The translations under genes and the position numbers were made by a program. Below the pieces are notes generated by a model that was given only the letters and a program-made list of their open reading frames with translations, had not been told where the DNA came from and did no database searches. Below are positions 15,632 to 16,841 of a stretch of DNA of 16,841 bases, piece after piece. How positions within the stretch are numbered: the stretch's first letter is position 1; every line of letters begins with the position of its first letter. Origin of the DNA: UBA5177 sp002413265 (lineage in GTDB: Bacteria; Chloroflexota; UBA5177); NCBI GenBank assembly GCA_036752825.1, contig DAIORV010000046.1, positions 1-16,841 on the forward strand. The letters run 5' to 3'.

Positions 15632-16841
15632 ATGACGTCGAAGCGTCCCCTGGATCCCAAGGACCTATATCGCCTGCGCCTTATCTCGGACCCTCAAATA
15701 ACCCAGGATGGAGCTCGTGTTGCTTTCGTCCTGAAGCAGATGGACGAGGAGAAAAACGACTACGTCAGCAATATCCATGTCGTCGACCGAGAAGGCAAGG
15801 TCTCGCCATTCACATCCGGTGAGAAGGACTCAGGTCCGCGGTGGTCTCCAGACGGAAAACGGCTCGCCTTCCTGTCCGGTCGAAAGGACCGCCCCCAGCT
15901 GTACACCTTGAGAACTGACGGTGGGGAGGCCGCGGCGGCCACTGATCTGCCTCATGGAGCAGGGGTGCCTGTATGGTCGCCGGACAGTCGATTTCTGGCG
16001 TTCACGGCGCCAGTATCGCTTGACCAAGACAAAACCGAGGACGGCGAAGACGAAAAGCCAAAGGGCGATAGGAAAACCCCGGCAAAAACGAAGGTCACGA
16101 GCCGCTCCGGGTACAAGCTGGACGGCACCGGCTACATCGGGGACAAGCGCCGTCACATTTTCGTGCTCGACGTCGCAAGCAGCCAGCTGACCCAAATCAC
16201 TGAGGGAGACAACCACAACGACAACGCGTCATGGTCGCCCGACGGGAAGCAGCTCGCCTTTAATTCCAACCGAGACAGCGACTGGGATATATCTCCGGAA
16301 AGCCACATCTTCGTCGATCGTCGAGATGGCACGGAGCTTCGACAGCTGACCCGTGGGTCCGCCTTCAGTGGTCCGGTCTTTAGTCCGGACGGCGCACGCC
16401 TGGCATTCGCCGGCACTGAGGATCCGAACCAGCCGTTTGGACCAGCGCGTCTCTACAGCATCGCTGTGGAGGGCGGAGACCTGCGGATCGAAAGCGGGGA
16501 GCGCGATGCCCAAGTGGGCTACCAGCTGTTGAGCGATGTTGTCTCCTCAGACACCCCGATCGGTCTCGCGTGGACAGGCGACGGCATCCATTTTCTTGGC
16601 TCCAAATGCGGCGAGTCGGACATCTTCCGAGCAGTAGATGGAGAGGTCCGGAACGTGACGCAAGGGCGCCACGCCGTCAGTGGCTTCTCGCTTGCCGCCG
16701 ATGGAAACTTTAGTTATGTGAAGGCGACGTCCGTGTCGCCCGCCGAAGTCTTCATCAGCTCCGGTCGCGGCGAAGAGCAGCTCACGCGAGAAAACGAATC
16801 ATTTCTCGAAGAAGTGTTCATACAGGAGCCGGAGCGCATCT
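15632..16841 (+). CDS. S9 family (acylaminoacyl/prolyl oligopeptidase-like) peptidase, 3'-partial
   Basis: Cytosolic peptidase that trims short peptides, seen only through its N-terminal beta-propeller. The frame is open from ATG 15632 to the window edge (403 codons); AAGGAG five bases upstream fixes the start. It begins MTSKRPLDPKDLYRLRLISD, typical of S9C enzymes, and then shows repeated propeller strands with the WSPDGK/LAF pattern (PRWSPDGKRLAFLSGR, VWSPDSRFLAF, SWSPDGKQLAFNSNRD, FSPDGARLAFAG). A charged loop rich in Asp, Glu and Lys (about 16021-16095) precedes YKLDGTGYIGDKRRHIFVLD. The last visible part, FLEEVFIQEPERI, is the hinge before the alpha/beta-hydrolase domain, so the Ser-Asp-His triad lies beyond the window. 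No signal peptide is present. Confidence 0.88.
   Translation, partial: MTSKRPLDPKDLYRLRLISDPQITQDGARVAFVLKQMDEEKNDYVSNIHVVDREGKVSPFTSGEKDSGPRWSPDGKRLAFLSGRKDRPQLYTLRTDGGEAAAATDLPHGAGVPVWSPDSRFLAFTAPVSLDQDKTEDGEDEKPKGDRKTPAKTKVTSRSGYKLDGTGYIGDKRRHIFVLDVASSQLTQITEGDNHNDNASWSPDGKQLAFNSNRDSDWDISPESHIFVDRRDGTELRQLTRGSAFSGPVFSPDGARLAFAGTEDPNQPFGPARLYSIAVEGGDLRIESGERDAQVGYQLLSDVVSSDTPIGLAWTGDGIHFLGSKCGESDIFRAVDGEVRNVTQGRHAVSGFSLAADGNFSYVKATSVSPAEVFISSGRGEEQLTRENESFLEEVFIQEPERI

Overview
The window is bacterial, moderately high in GC (about 60% by eye), with tightly packed genes, many 4-base ATGA/GTGA overlaps and GTG starts. A secreted sedolisin with PTATPTP-type linkers, GAF-based sensing and an actinobacterial-style Zur point to Chloroflexota or a neighbouring Terrabacteria lineage (possibly Dormibacterota-like). 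This placement is inference. No tRNA, rRNA, insertion sequence, integrase or CRISPR array was seen.

Region 1 (1-1813, +): a two-component pair, a GAF/HisKA_3 sensor histidine kinase cut by the left edge and a NarL/FixJ response regulator. Each carries one apparent single-base insertion in a short homopolymer that breaks the frame. Region 2 (1830-2741, -): a fumarylacetoacetate-hydrolase-family enzyme, convergent with the regulator and divergent from the next gene.

Region 3 (2900-7551, +): a 1164-residue protein made of about four GAF-like modules fused to a C-terminal NAD(P)-dependent dehydrogenase of the glucose-6-phosphate dehydrogenase / Gfo-Idh-MocA superfamily. Its stop codon overlaps the Shine-Dalgarno of a transaldolase gene. 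This looks like a sensor-controlled pentose-phosphate module and is the most unusual thing here. A tiered GC-rich hairpin and then a perfect 16-bp terminator hairpin close the unit.

Region 4 (7680-11827, +): a zinc-homeostasis operon: a Fur/Zur box inside the promoter, a Zur-type repressor whose mRNA is probably leaderless, a metal-binding lipoprotein, an ABC ATPase and two different ABC-3 permeases.

Region 5 (11867-15440, -): a large secreted sedolisin (S53) protease with propeptide, catalytic domain and three tandem Cys-containing beta-sandwich-like repeats on Thr/Pro linkers. A third apparent 1-base insertion separates its signal peptide from the rest. Region 6 (15632-end, +): the N-terminal beta-propeller of an S9 (prolyl oligopeptidase-like) peptidase, divergent from the sedolisin and cut by the right edge. 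The two could act in sequence on protein outside and peptides inside the cell.
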